From Gymnodinialimonas phycosphaerae (GTDB lineage Bacteria; Pseudomonadota; Alphaproteobacteria; Rhodobacterales; Rhodobacteraceae), in the NCBI RefSeq assembly GCF_019195455.1, contig NZ_JAIMBW010000001.1:2356001-2420000 (forward strand): 64,000 bases of DNA, read 5' to 3'. The position numbers were made by a program, and so were the translations under genes. Numbering within the stretch: position 1 is the first letter of the stretch; each line of letters begins with the position of its first letter. Below, one piece after another: positions 26,912 through 35,683 of the stretch. The notes under the pieces were generated by a model. It saw only the letters and a program-made list of their open reading frames with translations. It searched no databases and was not told where the DNA came from.

Positions 26912-27188
26912 GTTTACTGCACCAAGCTCAGACTGCCTGGACCTTTCGACGTCGGTGCACCGAACTTGGCATCACCCCGCATATTATTATAGCACGACAG
27001 ACCGCTTAACTTTCATCTGATGCCGGGCAATTTGTCTCCATCCCGGTAGGCACCAAGCCAATTCAGCCGGTCTTGGAGCGGACGGCGTTTCTGTTGTGGA
27101 GCGGTTATGTGGGTTGTAGGAGCGCAGCGACAGCCGCTTTGATGTGAAGTGCGTCGGTTTCAATTTCACTGCCTCAGAGGTCTCGCAG
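26912..27188. other. 277-base gap without a recognisable gene
   Basis: Between tRNA-Gln and the asparagine-synthase remnant. A minus-strand open frame crosses it, but its translation matches no family I know and it runs into the antisense of the pseudogene. A short AT-rich patch (around 26986) could be a promoter remnant. No inverted terminal repeat or copy of the tRNA 3' end was found, so integration cannot be shown. Confidence 0.5.
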
Positions 27189-29050
27189 ATGTGTGGTTTA
27201 GTCTTTGCGCTCACGCGTGAACCGAACAAACAATTTATCCAGAAGGCAGCCGAGCTACAGCAGCATCTGGGCCTGACGGCAGCGGAGTTCATTTTGAGCG
27301 GATCGGTGACAGCCACATCGGCTTTGCGCACCAACGGCTGGCGCTTCTCGATCTCAGTGATCGAGGCTTGCAACCGATGCATTCCGAGTCGGGAAAGCTC
27401 ACTATCCTGTTCAACGGCGAGATCTATAACTACCGCGAGTTGATCGCGCAGTTCGGCCTAAACAACCTGCAGAGCGATACTGACACCGAAGTCGCGTTGA
27501 AAGTGATTGAACGGGTCGGCATCGACGAGGCCTGTCGCGCCTTCAACGGCATGTGAGGCATTGTGGTTTGCGACCGCGAGGCGGGCCTCATCTATCTCAG
27601 CCGTGACAGACTCGGCAAGAAGCCGTTGAACTACACGCAGCGGGGCAGCAGCTTTTATGTGGCGTCCGAGGTGAAAGCCTTCTTTGCTTTGCCCGATTTT
27701 GATCCGACCCCCAATGCCACCGTCGCGGCCAGGTATCTTGGCCAAATTCTACAGAATGCGGACGAGTTGTCTTGGGTCGATGGTGTGCAAGGCCTGCCAC
27801 CAGCCAGCATTGGTGAACTGCGTATTGATCGTCCGCACGACGGTTTGTCGAACGTGAGGCGCTATTGGACTGCAGACATGAGCCCTCTGAATCCAACTCT
27901 CCGGGATGAAGATCATTTGGCAACGCTGCGGGACTTGGTGTCCGATGCGACCCGGTTGCGCCTGCACGCCGACGTGCCGGTGGGTATTGCGCTGTCTGGC
28001 GGGCTCGACTCCTCTATTCTGGCCGCTGTCGCGGCTGAGGCACAGGCAGAAAACGGGGTTGCAGCCGCCCTGCTTTCGGTTGTGCACCCGGGCGCTGCCG
28101 ATGACGAAAGTGAGTTCGTCCATGCCATGGCGTCTCATCTGGGGTCCGACGTGACGCTTGTGTCGCTGGATATGGCGAGCGACGGGCCGGACGCGACCTA
28201 CGATCTGATAAAACGATGCAACCATATGAACGACGGTCCGCTCTCGTCGCTCTCCTCAGTTCTGTTTTACAAACTGATGGAACAGGCCCGCGCCCGGAAC
28301 ATCACCGCGATCCTCACCGGCCAAGGCGCGGACGAGGCGTTTTGCGGCTACCGCAAGTTCCCGTTCTTGGAAGCCAAGTCGCGGTTAAAGTCCGGTCGCA
28401 TCCTATCTGGCACCGGGTTTCTTGCGAATTTCATCAGCAACGGCACGATGCTCGGGCAGTTCAAGTTCTCTGAGGCCAAACGCTACCTGGGAGCCAAGAA
28501 TGCCTCGATCCTCGGGCCCGCCGCCAAAGAGGCCTACGCGCCCATCGACCTGTCAGAGATCGGAGGCGGCATTGCCAACCGGCAGTTATTGGACATCGAG
28601 CGGCTGAGTGTGCCGTACCTGTGCCACTATGAGGACCGCATGTCGATGGCAATGTCGCGCGAGGTCCGCTCGCCGTTCCTCGACTACAGAGTACTCGAGA
28701 TGGGGTTGAAACTGCCCGTGCATCTGAAGATGCAGCGTGGCTGGACGAAGTACGCCCTGCGCAAAGCATTCGAAGACAAGCTGCCTGCCTCGATCTCCTG
28801 GCGCAAGGACAAGAAAGGCTTCGTGAATCCTGAAGCAGATTGGTTCAAAGGCGAATTGCGCGCGCGGGTGCTCGATTTGATGGGCGATCCGGCTAATCCT
28901 GTCTACCAGTTGGGGCTGGTTGATCGTGCGACCTACCTCGACCTTTACACGTCCTTCTGTAACGGGGATAACCGCATTTGGTTCAGGGACGTTTTCGCCC
29001 CGTTTTCGCTCTCCCTTTGGCTTGCAGACTGGAAGAGCAGAGCCAATTGA
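27189..29050 (+). pseudogene. asparagine synthase (glutamine-hydrolysing) family, frameshifted and nonsense-mutated
   Basis: The intact ancestor would be about 620 residues. The N-terminal nucleophile is present (MCGLVFALTREPNKQ, Cys2 of the glutaminase). The frame then shifts at about 27272: one C seems lost where RGPDGSG would be encoded, and the new frame carries on as FERIGDSHIGFAHQRLALLD. A second lesion at 27554-27556 is TGA where family members have Trp (FNGM-stop-GIVVCDR). The synthase half after that is open for 495 residues, with the PP-loop ALSGGLDSSIL. AsnB-like proteins in sugar clusters amidate uronic acids (WbpG-like). A GTG at 27563 could still start a truncated synthase. Decay fits loss of an amidated sugar from the glycan. 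Confidence 0.85.
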
Positions 29051-29097
29051 TCACAAGCCGCTCTGCGCGGCACCAAACTCTTTCGGACCTACACCCC

Positions 29098-30096
29098 ATG
29101 TTTGAAAAAAGCACAATTCTTGTCACCGGCGGCACCGGATCTTTTGGCAATACGTTCATTCCAATGACCTTGGAGAAGTATGATCCTGCGAAGATCATTG
29201 TGTTGTCGCGCGATGAGATGAAGCAGTGGGACATGGCCAAGAAGTTCAAGGACGACCCTCGGGTGCGGTTCTTCATCGGCGATGTGCGCGACCGGGATCG
29301 TCTGTACCGGGCGCTTGACGGGGTGGATTACGTGGTGCACGCGGCGGCCACCAAGATCGTGCCGACGGCGGAATACAACCCGTTCGAATGTGTGAAGACC
29401 AACATTAACGGTGCGATGAACCTGATCGATGCCTGCATCGACAAGGGCGTGAAGCGTATCGTGGCGCTGTCCACCGACAAGGCGTCCAGCCCGATCAACC
29501 TTTATGGCGCGACGAAACTGGCGTCTGACAAGCTGTTTGTCGCGGGCAACGCCTATTCCGGCGAGCATGAGACACGCTTTTCCGTCGTGCGCTACGGCAA
29601 TGTCATGGGCTCGCGCGGGTCGGTCATTCCGTTCTTCCGCTCTATCCGTGACAGCGGCGTTTTGCCGATCACCGACCCGCGCATGACCCGCTTCATGATC
29701 ACACTGGAACAGGGCGTAGAGCTGGTCTGGCACGCGTTCGAGGACATGGAAGGCGGAGAGATCTACGTCAAGAAGATCCCCTCCATGGTCATCGGTGATA
29801 TCGCCACCGCCGTGGCGCCCGAGGCCAAGCAGGAAACCATCGGCATCCGCCCCGGCGAGAAGCTGCACGAGCAGATGATCGGTCCCGAAGACGCGCCCCA
29901 TACGTTCGAGTATGACAAGCATTTCAAGATCCTGCCCAACATCAACAACTGGTCTTCCACCACGTCGCGGATCAAGGATGGTCGCCCCGTGGCCGAAGGG
30001 TTCCTCTATTCCAGCGACAACAACAAGGACTGGATGAAGCCCGAAGATCTGGAGGCCTGGATCACCGCCAACGAGCACAAAATCGGAGCCATCTGA
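29098..30096 (+). CDS. pseB: UDP-N-acetylglucosamine 4,6-dehydratase (inverting)
   Basis: First enzyme of pseudaminic acid synthesis: dehydrates and C5-epimerises UDP-GlcNAc. The 332-residue extended SDR has NAD-binding TGGTGSFGNT at residues 9-18, the catalytic triad region ALSTDKASSPINLYGATKL with Thr-Asp-Lys, as in FlaA1/PseB, and hexamer-forming IRPGEKLHEQMIG. The ATG at 29098 (MFEKSTILV) is selected because the longer frame overlaps the asparagine-synthase remnant. The TGA overlaps the next ATG (TGATG), starting a tightly coupled pse operon. Confidence 0.93.
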   Translation: MFEKSTILVTGGTGSFGNTFIPMTLEKYDPAKIIVLSRDEMKQWDMAKKFKDDPRVRFFIGDVRDRDRLYRALDGVDYVVHAAATKIVPTAEYNPFECVKTNINGAMNLIDACIDKGVKRIVALSTDKASSPINLYGATKLASDKLFVAGNAYSGEHETRFSVVRYGNVMGSRGSVIPFFRSIRDSGVLPITDPRMTRFMITLEQGVELVWHAFEDMEGGEIYVKKIPSMVIGDIATAVAPEAKQETIGIRPGEKLHEQMIGPEDAPHTFEYDKHFKILPNINNWSSTTSRIKDGRPVAEGFLYSSDNNKDWMKPEDLEAWITANEHKIGAI

Positions 30097-31247
30097 TGAT
30101 CCCCTACGGCCGCCAGGACATCACGCAGGATGACATCGACGGTGTGCTGGAGGTCCTGACGTCGGATTTCCTGACGCAAGGCCCGCGCGTGCCCGCGTTC
30201 GAGGATGCCTTGGCCTCCCACATCGGGGCGCCCCACGCCGTGGCCGTGAACTCGGCCACCTCGGCGCTGCATATCGCATGTCTGGCGCTTGGCCTTGGGG
30301 CCGGTGACCGGTTGTGGACCTCGCCCATCACCTTCGTGGCCTCGGCCAATGCGGGGCTATACTGTGGGGCAGAGGTCGATTTCGTCGATATCGACGCAGA
30401 GACCTTCAACATTTGCCCCAAGGCGCTGGCAGCAAAGCTGGAACTGGCGGAACGAGAGGGGACACTGCCCAAGATCGTCGTGCCCGTGGATATGTGCGGC
30501 CAATCCTGTGACATGGCGGCGATCCGGGCGCTGGCGGACCAATACGGCTTCAAGATCATCGAGGACGCCAGCCACGCCATCGGCGGGCGCTACCGCGATG
30601 CCTTCGTCGGCGCCCATGGCCTTGCCGATATCACCGTTTTCAGTTTCCACCCGGTGAAGATCATTACCACGGCGGAAGGCGGCATGGCCGTCACGAACGA
30701 CACCGATCTGGCGCGCAAGATGGGCTATTTTCGATCCCACGGCGTGACCCGCGACGCCGATCTGATGGAGGGCGACAGCGACGGTCCGTGGTACTACCAA
30801 CAGATCGACCTCGGATATAACTACCGCATGACCGAGATGCAGGCCGCCCTTGGCGTGACACAGTTACAGCGGCTGGACGCCTATGTTGCGGCGCGCGCGG
30901 CGCGGGCGGATCGCTATGACGCGGAGCTTGCCGGGCTGGCGTTGGACCTGCCGGGGCGCTTGGAAGATGCGTCGTCGTCCTGGCACCTCTACGTCATTCG
31001 CCTGCAAGACGCGGCCTCACGGCGCCCGGTGTTCGAGGGTCTGCGCGCGGCGGGCCTTGGGGTGAACGTTCACTATATCCCCGTGCATTTGCAGCCGCAC
31101 TACCGCCGCATGGGCTTCAACCCCGGCGATTTCCCAGTGGCCGAGGATTATTATAGCCGCGCGATTTCCATCCCGCTTTATGCCACCATGAGCGACGAAC
31201 AGCAGGCCGAAGTTATCTCGGCGATCAAGGCAGAGGTCGCGGCATGA
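30096..31247 (+). CDS. pseC: UDP-4-amino-4,6-dideoxy-N-acetyl-beta-L-altrosamine transaminase
   Basis: A PLP-dependent aminotransferase of 383 residues (DegT/DnrJ family) that transfers an amino group from Glu to C4 of the PseB product. The PLP Lys is in VFSFHPVKIITTAEGG and the phosphate-binding Ser/Thr pair in NSATSALHIACLAL; the PLP-ring Asp lies in IIEDASHAIGG. MIPYGRQDI at the N-terminus and GVNVHYIPVHLQPHYRRMGF near the C-terminus are typical of PseC. It is coupled on both sides by overlapping stop/start codons. Confidence 0.92.
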   Translation: MIPYGRQDITQDDIDGVLEVLTSDFLTQGPRVPAFEDALASHIGAPHAVAVNSATSALHIACLALGLGAGDRLWTSPITFVASANAGLYCGAEVDFVDIDAETFNICPKALAAKLELAEREGTLPKIVVPVDMCGQSCDMAAIRALADQYGFKIIEDASHAIGGRYRDAFVGAHGLADITVFSFHPVKIITTAEGGMAVTNDTDLARKMGYFRSHGVTRDADLMEGDSDGPWYYQQIDLGYNYRMTEMQAALGVTQLQRLDAYVAARAARADRYDAELAGLALDLPGRLEDASSSWHLYVIRLQDAASRRPVFEGLRAAGLGVNVHYIPVHLQPHYRRMGFNPGDFPVAEDYYSRAISIPLYATMSDEQQAEVISAIKAEVAA

Positions 31248-32968
31248 GCCTGTGCGTCATCCCGGCGCGCGGCGGGTCCAAGCGCATCCCGCGCAAGAAT
31301 GTCCGCCCATTCTTCGGCAAACCGATGATCGTCTGGTCGATCGAGGCGGCGCTGGCCTCAAACGTGTTCGATCATGTAATTGTCACGACCGACGACCCCG
31401 AGATTGCCGAGGTCGCCCGTGTCGCCGGGGCGGAAGTGCCATTCATGCGGCCCGCGAACCTGTCCGATGATGCCACACCAACGGTGCCCGTCATCGCCCA
31501 TGCCGTGGACGAGGCCGAGGCGCTTTGGGGCCCGCAGGATTTTGTCTGTTGCCTCTATGCGACCGCCCCCTTCGTCTTGCCCGAGGATATCCGCAAAGCG
31601 CGCCTGCTACTCGACACGACCGAGGCCGATTACGCCTTCCCCGTCACTTCTTTTCCGTTCCCGATCCAGCGCGGCGTCTACCTGCGCGACGATGGCCGGA
31701 TGGAGATGTTCCATCCCGAACACGCCCTCACCCGCAGTCAGGATCTGGAAGAGGCCTACCACGACGTGGGCCAGTTCTACTGGGGCCGCAAAGCCGCCTG
31801 GTTGGCGGGCAAGACCCTGATCGGCCCCGATGCCGCCCCGCTGATCATCCCACGCAGCCGCGCGCAGGACATCGACACGCCCGAGGATTGGGACCGCGCC
31901 GAGCAGCTGTTCGCAATGTTCCAGCACTCGCGCCGCAAGGTCCTGTTCCGCGCCGACGCGGGGCGTGAATTGGGCGTAGGCCATGTAATGCGCTGCCTAA
32001 CCCTCGCCGATGAGATTGACGGCCAGGCCACCTTCGTCTGCAAGGACATCGACGGCCATCTGGAAGACGTGATCGCCGCGCGGGGCCATGTCGTCCACCT
32101 GCTCGACGCGGGCCTATCTGCGGCGGAGGATGCTGCTGCCGTAGCGGGGTTGGCGCAGGGCCATGATCTGGTGGTGATGGATCACTACGGCCTTGGTGCC
32201 GATTGGTCCAAGGCGATGCCTGCGCCTGTCATGGTCCTGGATGACGTTGCCGACCGTGCCCACGATTGTGCGGTGCTGCTGGACCAGAATTTGGGCCGTG
32301 AGGCCTCAGACTATAATGGTTTGGTCCCCGACGGGGCCGTGCGCCTGATTGGTCCTGAATACGCCCTGCTACGCCCGGAGTTTGCCTCCTACCGCACCGC
32401 CAGCCTTGCCCGCCGCGCCGAGGCAAATGGCGCGGTCAAGCGCCTGCTGATTTCTTTGGGTGGCGGAGACATGCAAAGTGTCGTGACGTGGATACTTGAT
32501 GTGTTGCGCACCGTTCCGGGCACGCAATATCTGAGCATCGACATCATCCTTGGTGCCGCCGCAAAGAGCCCCGGCGTCGTGCAGTCCGCCGCAGAAGACC
32601 TCCCCTGCGCTGTCCAAATCCACTCAGACGTCGACAACATGGCCGAGCACATGGCCGGGGCCGATCTGATGATCGGCGCGGGCGGCAGCACATCGTGGGA
32701 ACGGTGCGCGCTTGGGCTTCCGGTGATCGTCTTGCCGCTGGCCGATAACCAAATCCCCGCCGTCACTGCCATGGCGAAGGCGGGCATGGCGCGGGCGGTT
32801 AAACCGCATGACGACGACGCCCTGCGCGCGGCGCTGGAGGATCTGTTCGACAATCCCGACCAGATCGTCGCCATGTCCGCCGCCGCGGCTGCGGCTTGTG
32901 ATGGAAAGGGCGCGGCGCGTGTTGCCGCAGTGCTTTCTGACATGCTTACCGCGAAGGCCAATCCATGA
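31244..32968 (+). CDS. fused pseudaminic acid cytidylyltransferase / UDP-diacetamido-trideoxy-altropyranose hydrolase
   Basis: One 574-residue protein holding two steps of the pathway. Residues about 1-225 are PseF: CMP-NeuAc synthetase-type motif VIPARGGSKRIPRKNV, then EAYHDVGQFYWG and DIDTPEDWDRAEQLF. Residues about 232-574 are PseG: VLFRADAGRELGVGHVMRCL (the GxGH His is the proposed base), then LVVMDHYGLGADW and the donor-side GAGGSTSWERCALGLP. PseG removes UDP to give the altrose intermediate; PseF makes CMP-pseudaminate after PseI. The linker is only a few residues (QHSRR). These are usually separate genes. The start overlaps pseC (ATGA) and the stop overlaps the next gene. Confidence 0.88.
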   Translation: MSLCVIPARGGSKRIPRKNVRPFFGKPMIVWSIEAALASNVFDHVIVTTDDPEIAEVARVAGAEVPFMRPANLSDDATPTVPVIAHAVDEAEALWGPQDFVCCLYATAPFVLPEDIRKARLLLDTTEADYAFPVTSFPFPIQRGVYLRDDGRMEMFHPEHALTRSQDLEEAYHDVGQFYWGRKAAWLAGKTLIGPDAAPLIIPRSRAQDIDTPEDWDRAEQLFAMFQHSRRKVLFRADAGRELGVGHVMRCLTLADEIDGQATFVCKDIDGHLEDVIAARGHVVHLLDAGLSAAEDAAAVAGLAQGHDLVVMDHYGLGADWSKAMPAPVMVLDDVADRAHDCAVLLDQNLGREASDYNGLVPDGAVRLIGPEYALLRPEFASYRTASLARRAEANGAVKRLLISLGGGDMQSVVTWILDVLRTVPGTQYLSIDIILGAAAKSPGVVQSAAEDLPCAVQIHSDVDNMAEHMAGADLMIGAGGSTSWERCALGLPVIVLPLADNQIPAVTAMAKAGMARAVKPHDDDALRAALEDLFDNPDQIVAMSAAAAAACDGKGAARVAAVLSDMLTAKANP

Positions 32969-33639
32969 CCGCTTCTTGGCCCAAACGGCGCCGCGTCAGC
33001 GTAATCAGCGATCCACCCGGCGGCTGGTTCACGCCCCACGCAGATGACCTTGCCGCGCGCCTGAATGCGGCGGGTCACGACGCGCAAACCTTTGACAAAC
33101 AAGCCGATGTGCGCGAGGGCGACATCGCCTTCTACCTCAGCTGCACCGGCCTGACGCCGCCAGACCTGCTGACGCGTAACGCATGGAACCTGGTGGTCCA
33201 CGCCAGTGATTTGCCCCGAGGGCGCGGATTCTCTCCACTCGTCTGGCAGGTTTTGGAGGGGCGCAACGACATCCCGCTGACGATGATCACCATGGCCGAG
33301 GCCGCGGACGCGGGCGATATCGTCATGCAGCGGCATCTGACGTTTCAGGGACACGAATTGAACGATGAGATGCGCACCCGGATGGGCGATGCCATTGTGG
33401 ACATGTGCGTCGATCTTGTCACCGCGCCCACTCCGCCCACATCCCGCGCCCAAGAGGGGGAGCCGTCTTGGTATGACCGCCGCCGAGCAGATGACAGCCG
33501 ACTAGATGTCAACAAGACGCTCGCCGAGCAATTCGACCTTCTGCGCGTCGTCGACAACGACCGCTACCCGGCCTTCTTCGACCACCGCGGACACCGCTAC
33601 ACCCTGAAAATCGAGAGACAGGAAGAGGCTTCAGAGTAA
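32965..33639 (+). CDS. formyltransferase-like protein of the pseudaminate operon
   Basis: A 224-residue protein resembling the catalytic domain of methionyl-tRNA and sugar N-formyltransferases, which use N10-formyltetrahydrofolate. The signature segment WNLVVHASDLPRGRGFSPL has the catalytic His and the LPxxRG loop. The catalytic Asp is probably in AADAGDIVMQRHL, and the catalytic Asn could be that of NLVVH. It sits between PseG and PseI, where the 4-N-acyltransferase PseH would be expected. The inference is that it formylates the 4-amino group, giving a 7-formamido pseudaminate. Substrate is unproven, and the domain is shorter than in ArnA or WlaRD. Confidence 0.72.
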   Translation: MTASWPKRRRVSVISDPPGGWFTPHADDLAARLNAAGHDAQTFDKQADVREGDIAFYLSCTGLTPPDLLTRNAWNLVVHASDLPRGRGFSPLVWQVLEGRNDIPLTMITMAEAADAGDIVMQRHLTFQGHELNDEMRTRMGDAIVDMCVDLVTAPTPPTSRAQEGEPSWYDRRRADDSRLDVNKTLAEQFDLLRVVDNDRYPAFFDHRGHRYTLKIERQEEASE

Positions 33640-33640
33640 G

Positions 33641-34699
33641 ATGCAAAAGATGGCTCCGGAGATTCAGATTGACGGTCGCAAGATCGGTGCCGACCACCCG
33701 CCCTACGTGATTTGCGAGTTGTCGGGCAACCACATCGGCTCGCTCGATCGCGCCTTGGCGATGATCGAGGAAGCCGCAAAAACCGGCTGTGCGGCGATCA
33801 AGTTGCAGACCTACACAGCCGATACTCTGACCATCGACTCCGACAAGCCCGATTTCCGGATCAACGGCGGGTTATGGGATGGGCGCACGCTTTATGACCT
33901 CTATCAAGAGGCCCACACCCCTTTCGAATGGCACGAGGCGATGTTCGCCAAGGCCGCCGAGGTCGGGGTGACGCTGTTCTCGACCCCGTTCGATGAGACC
34001 GCCGCCGACCTGTTGGAAGACCTCGGCGCGCCCGCCTACAAAATCGCCTCCTTCGAGGCTGTGCACCTGCCCCTGATCGCCCATGTCGCGCGCAAGGGGA
34101 AGCCGATGATCATTTCGACCGGCCTCGCCAATCTGGCCGAGATCGAGGCCGCCGTGCGCACCGCCCGCGACAACGGCTGTGAAGAGTTGGTCCTGCTGCA
34201 TTGCATCAGCTCTTACCCCGCGCCGTCGGATCAGTCGAACCTGCGCACCATGCCGCATCTGGCCGAGATGTTCGGCGCGGTTCCGGGCCTGTCGGATCAT
34301 ACGATGGGCTCTGCCACATCAGTGGCGGCCATCGCCTTGGGCGGTGCAGTGATCGAGAAGCACTTCACCATGGCCCGCGCCGATGGCGGGCCGGACGCAG
34401 ATTTCAGCCTGGAGCCCGACGAATTCACGCGTCTCGTGGACGATTGCCACAATGCGTGGCTGTCGCTGGGGCAGGTCGGCTACAACACGAAGTCCGCCGA
34501 AGAGGGCAACGTGGTGTTCCGCCGGTCCCTTTATGCCGTGCGCGACATCACCGCCGGAGAGGCGTTTACACCCGACAACGTGCGCGTCATCCGCCCCGGC
34601 TACGGCCTGCCACCGCGCCACTACGACCGGGTGATCGGGGCAGAGGCCACGCAAGCGATTGAACGGGGGACCGCGCTGTCGTGGTCCATGGTTCGATAG
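33641..34699 (+). CDS. pseI: pseudaminic acid synthase
   Basis: Condenses the altrose intermediate with phosphoenolpyruvate to form pseudaminic acid. The 352-residue protein has a NeuB-type TIM barrel: YVICELSGNHIGSLDRAL at the start, CAAIKLQTYTADTLTI, FSTPFDETAADLLEDLG and GLSDHTMGSATSVAA, with ending EKHFTMARADGGPDADFSLEP. The C-terminal SAF (antifreeze-like) domain covers about residues 290-352 (LYAVRDITAGEAFTPDNV). These features favour PseI over NeuB. It starts one base after the formyltransferase stop, an ATG three codons further in being the alternative. Confidence 0.92.
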   Translation: MQKMAPEIQIDGRKIGADHPPYVICELSGNHIGSLDRALAMIEEAAKTGCAAIKLQTYTADTLTIDSDKPDFRINGGLWDGRTLYDLYQEAHTPFEWHEAMFAKAAEVGVTLFSTPFDETAADLLEDLGAPAYKIASFEAVHLPLIAHVARKGKPMIISTGLANLAEIEAAVRTARDNGCEELVLLHCISSYPAPSDQSNLRTMPHLAEMFGAVPGLSDHTMGSATSVAAIALGGAVIEKHFTMARADGGPDADFSLEPDEFTRLVDDCHNAWLSLGQVGYNTKSAEEGNVVFRRSLYAVRDITAGEAFTPDNVRVIRPGYGLPPRHYDRVIGAEATQAIERGTALSWSMVR

Positions 34700-34705
34700 G
34701 CGCCG

Positions 34706-35683
34706 ATGTTGCGCGCGGGCATCATAGGGGCGGGTCGGATCGCATGGTCCTATGACAATGGCATCTGGGACGGTGCGCGCTCTGTCAGCCACGCGGCCTG
34801 CCTGCACCGGCACCCGGACACGACGCTTGCGGCAGTTTTCGAACCCTTACCAGAGGCCCGCACGGCGTTTCAGGACGGCTACAAAGGCCCCGGCCCCGTT
34901 GCGGTGTGCGACACGCTGGAGGCGTTTTTCGCGCACGATCTGGACCTTGTCGCCGTGGCATCCCCGTCCGAGACCCATGGCGAGCACATCGCGGCCTGTC
35001 TGACGGCGGGCGTCCCGCGCCTCTGGGTGGAGAAACCCGTCACGACGGACGCGGCATCGTTTGAGGCATTGACGCGGCAACTGGCCGACTGCGCCCCGCC
35101 CCCCCGTATCGTGGTGAATTATTTCCGCCGTTTCCTGCCCCAGGTCGCCGAGGCGAAGAAGCGTCTACAAGCGGCTTTGCGCCATGGCACGCTGCGCCGG
35201 GTGGACGCTACCTACAGCCGCGCGTTTGTTGTGAACGGGGTGCATTTCCTCGACCTGATCGGGTATCTTTTTGATGCCCTTGAGGCGCCAGCATTCGATT
35301 GGGTGGATCGCGCGGGCTCCGCCGACCCCAGCTTCGGCATGACGCTGGACGGCGTGCCCGTGGCCGTGATGGGGATCCCCAATCTTGGCTATCACGCGCT
35401 GGACCTGCGCGCCGTCACCGACTACGGCCGCCTGTCCCTGATCCAGGGCGCGGCTGAACTGACGTGGGAAGCCAAGCAGCCAAACCCCGATTTCCCCGGC
35501 TTCTTCAATCTTGCGCCCGCGCGCCCCTTGCTGGACCCAAAGACCACCAGCGCGGCGATGCTGGACGGCACGTACCTGTCGCTCTGCGATCTTGTGGACG
35601 CCAGCGCGCCGTCGCGCGCACCGATGGAGGCGTCGGCCTTCACCCAAACAATCCTCGCCCGTTTGGCCGAGAGCGCGCCATGA
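34706..35683 (+). CDS. Gfo/Idh/MocA family oxidoreductase
   Basis: A 325-residue NAD(P)-dependent sugar oxidoreductase. The Rossmann motif is GIIGAGRIAWS at the N-terminus and the family signature is LWVEKPVTTDAA (EKP, the catalytic Lys). The C-terminal half contains GVHFLDLIGYLF, where His is usually the acid/base. Such enzymes oxidise or reduce sugar hydroxyls, e.g. the 3-dehydrogenation of nucleotide sugars before transamination (WlbA). With the aminotransferase and acyltransferase downstream it might build a second amino sugar. Substrate unknown. The stop overlaps the next gene (ATGA). Confidence 0.82.
   Translation: MLRAGIIGAGRIAWSYDNGIWDGARSVSHAACLHRHPDTTLAAVFEPLPEARTAFQDGYKGPGPVAVCDTLEAFFAHDLDLVAVASPSETHGEHIAACLTAGVPRLWVEKPVTTDAASFEALTRQLADCAPPPRIVVNYFRRFLPQVAEAKKRLQAALRHGTLRRVDATYSRAFVVNGVHFLDLIGYLFDALEAPAFDWVDRAGSADPSFGMTLDGVPVAVMGIPNLGYHALDLRAVTDYGRLSLIQGAAELTWEAKQPNPDFPGFFNLAPARPLLDPKTTSAAMLDGTYLSLCDLVDASAPSRAPMEASAFTQTILARLAESAP

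Noticed and set aside
26837..27188. tRNA-Gln as an integration site for a genomic island covering the glycan locus
   Set aside because: No copy of the tRNA 3' end was seen near 45.7 kb and no integrase gene is present.
26987..27382. Minus-strand 131-codon frame considered as a transposase remnant
   Set aside because: Could not be matched to any transposase motif; half of it is antisense to the asparagine-synthase remnant.
27554..27556. TGA read as Trp or as selenocysteine
   Set aside because: Other genes here use TGA as normal stop (ATGA overlaps), no SECIS-like stem was evident, and a frameshift lies upstream in the same gene.
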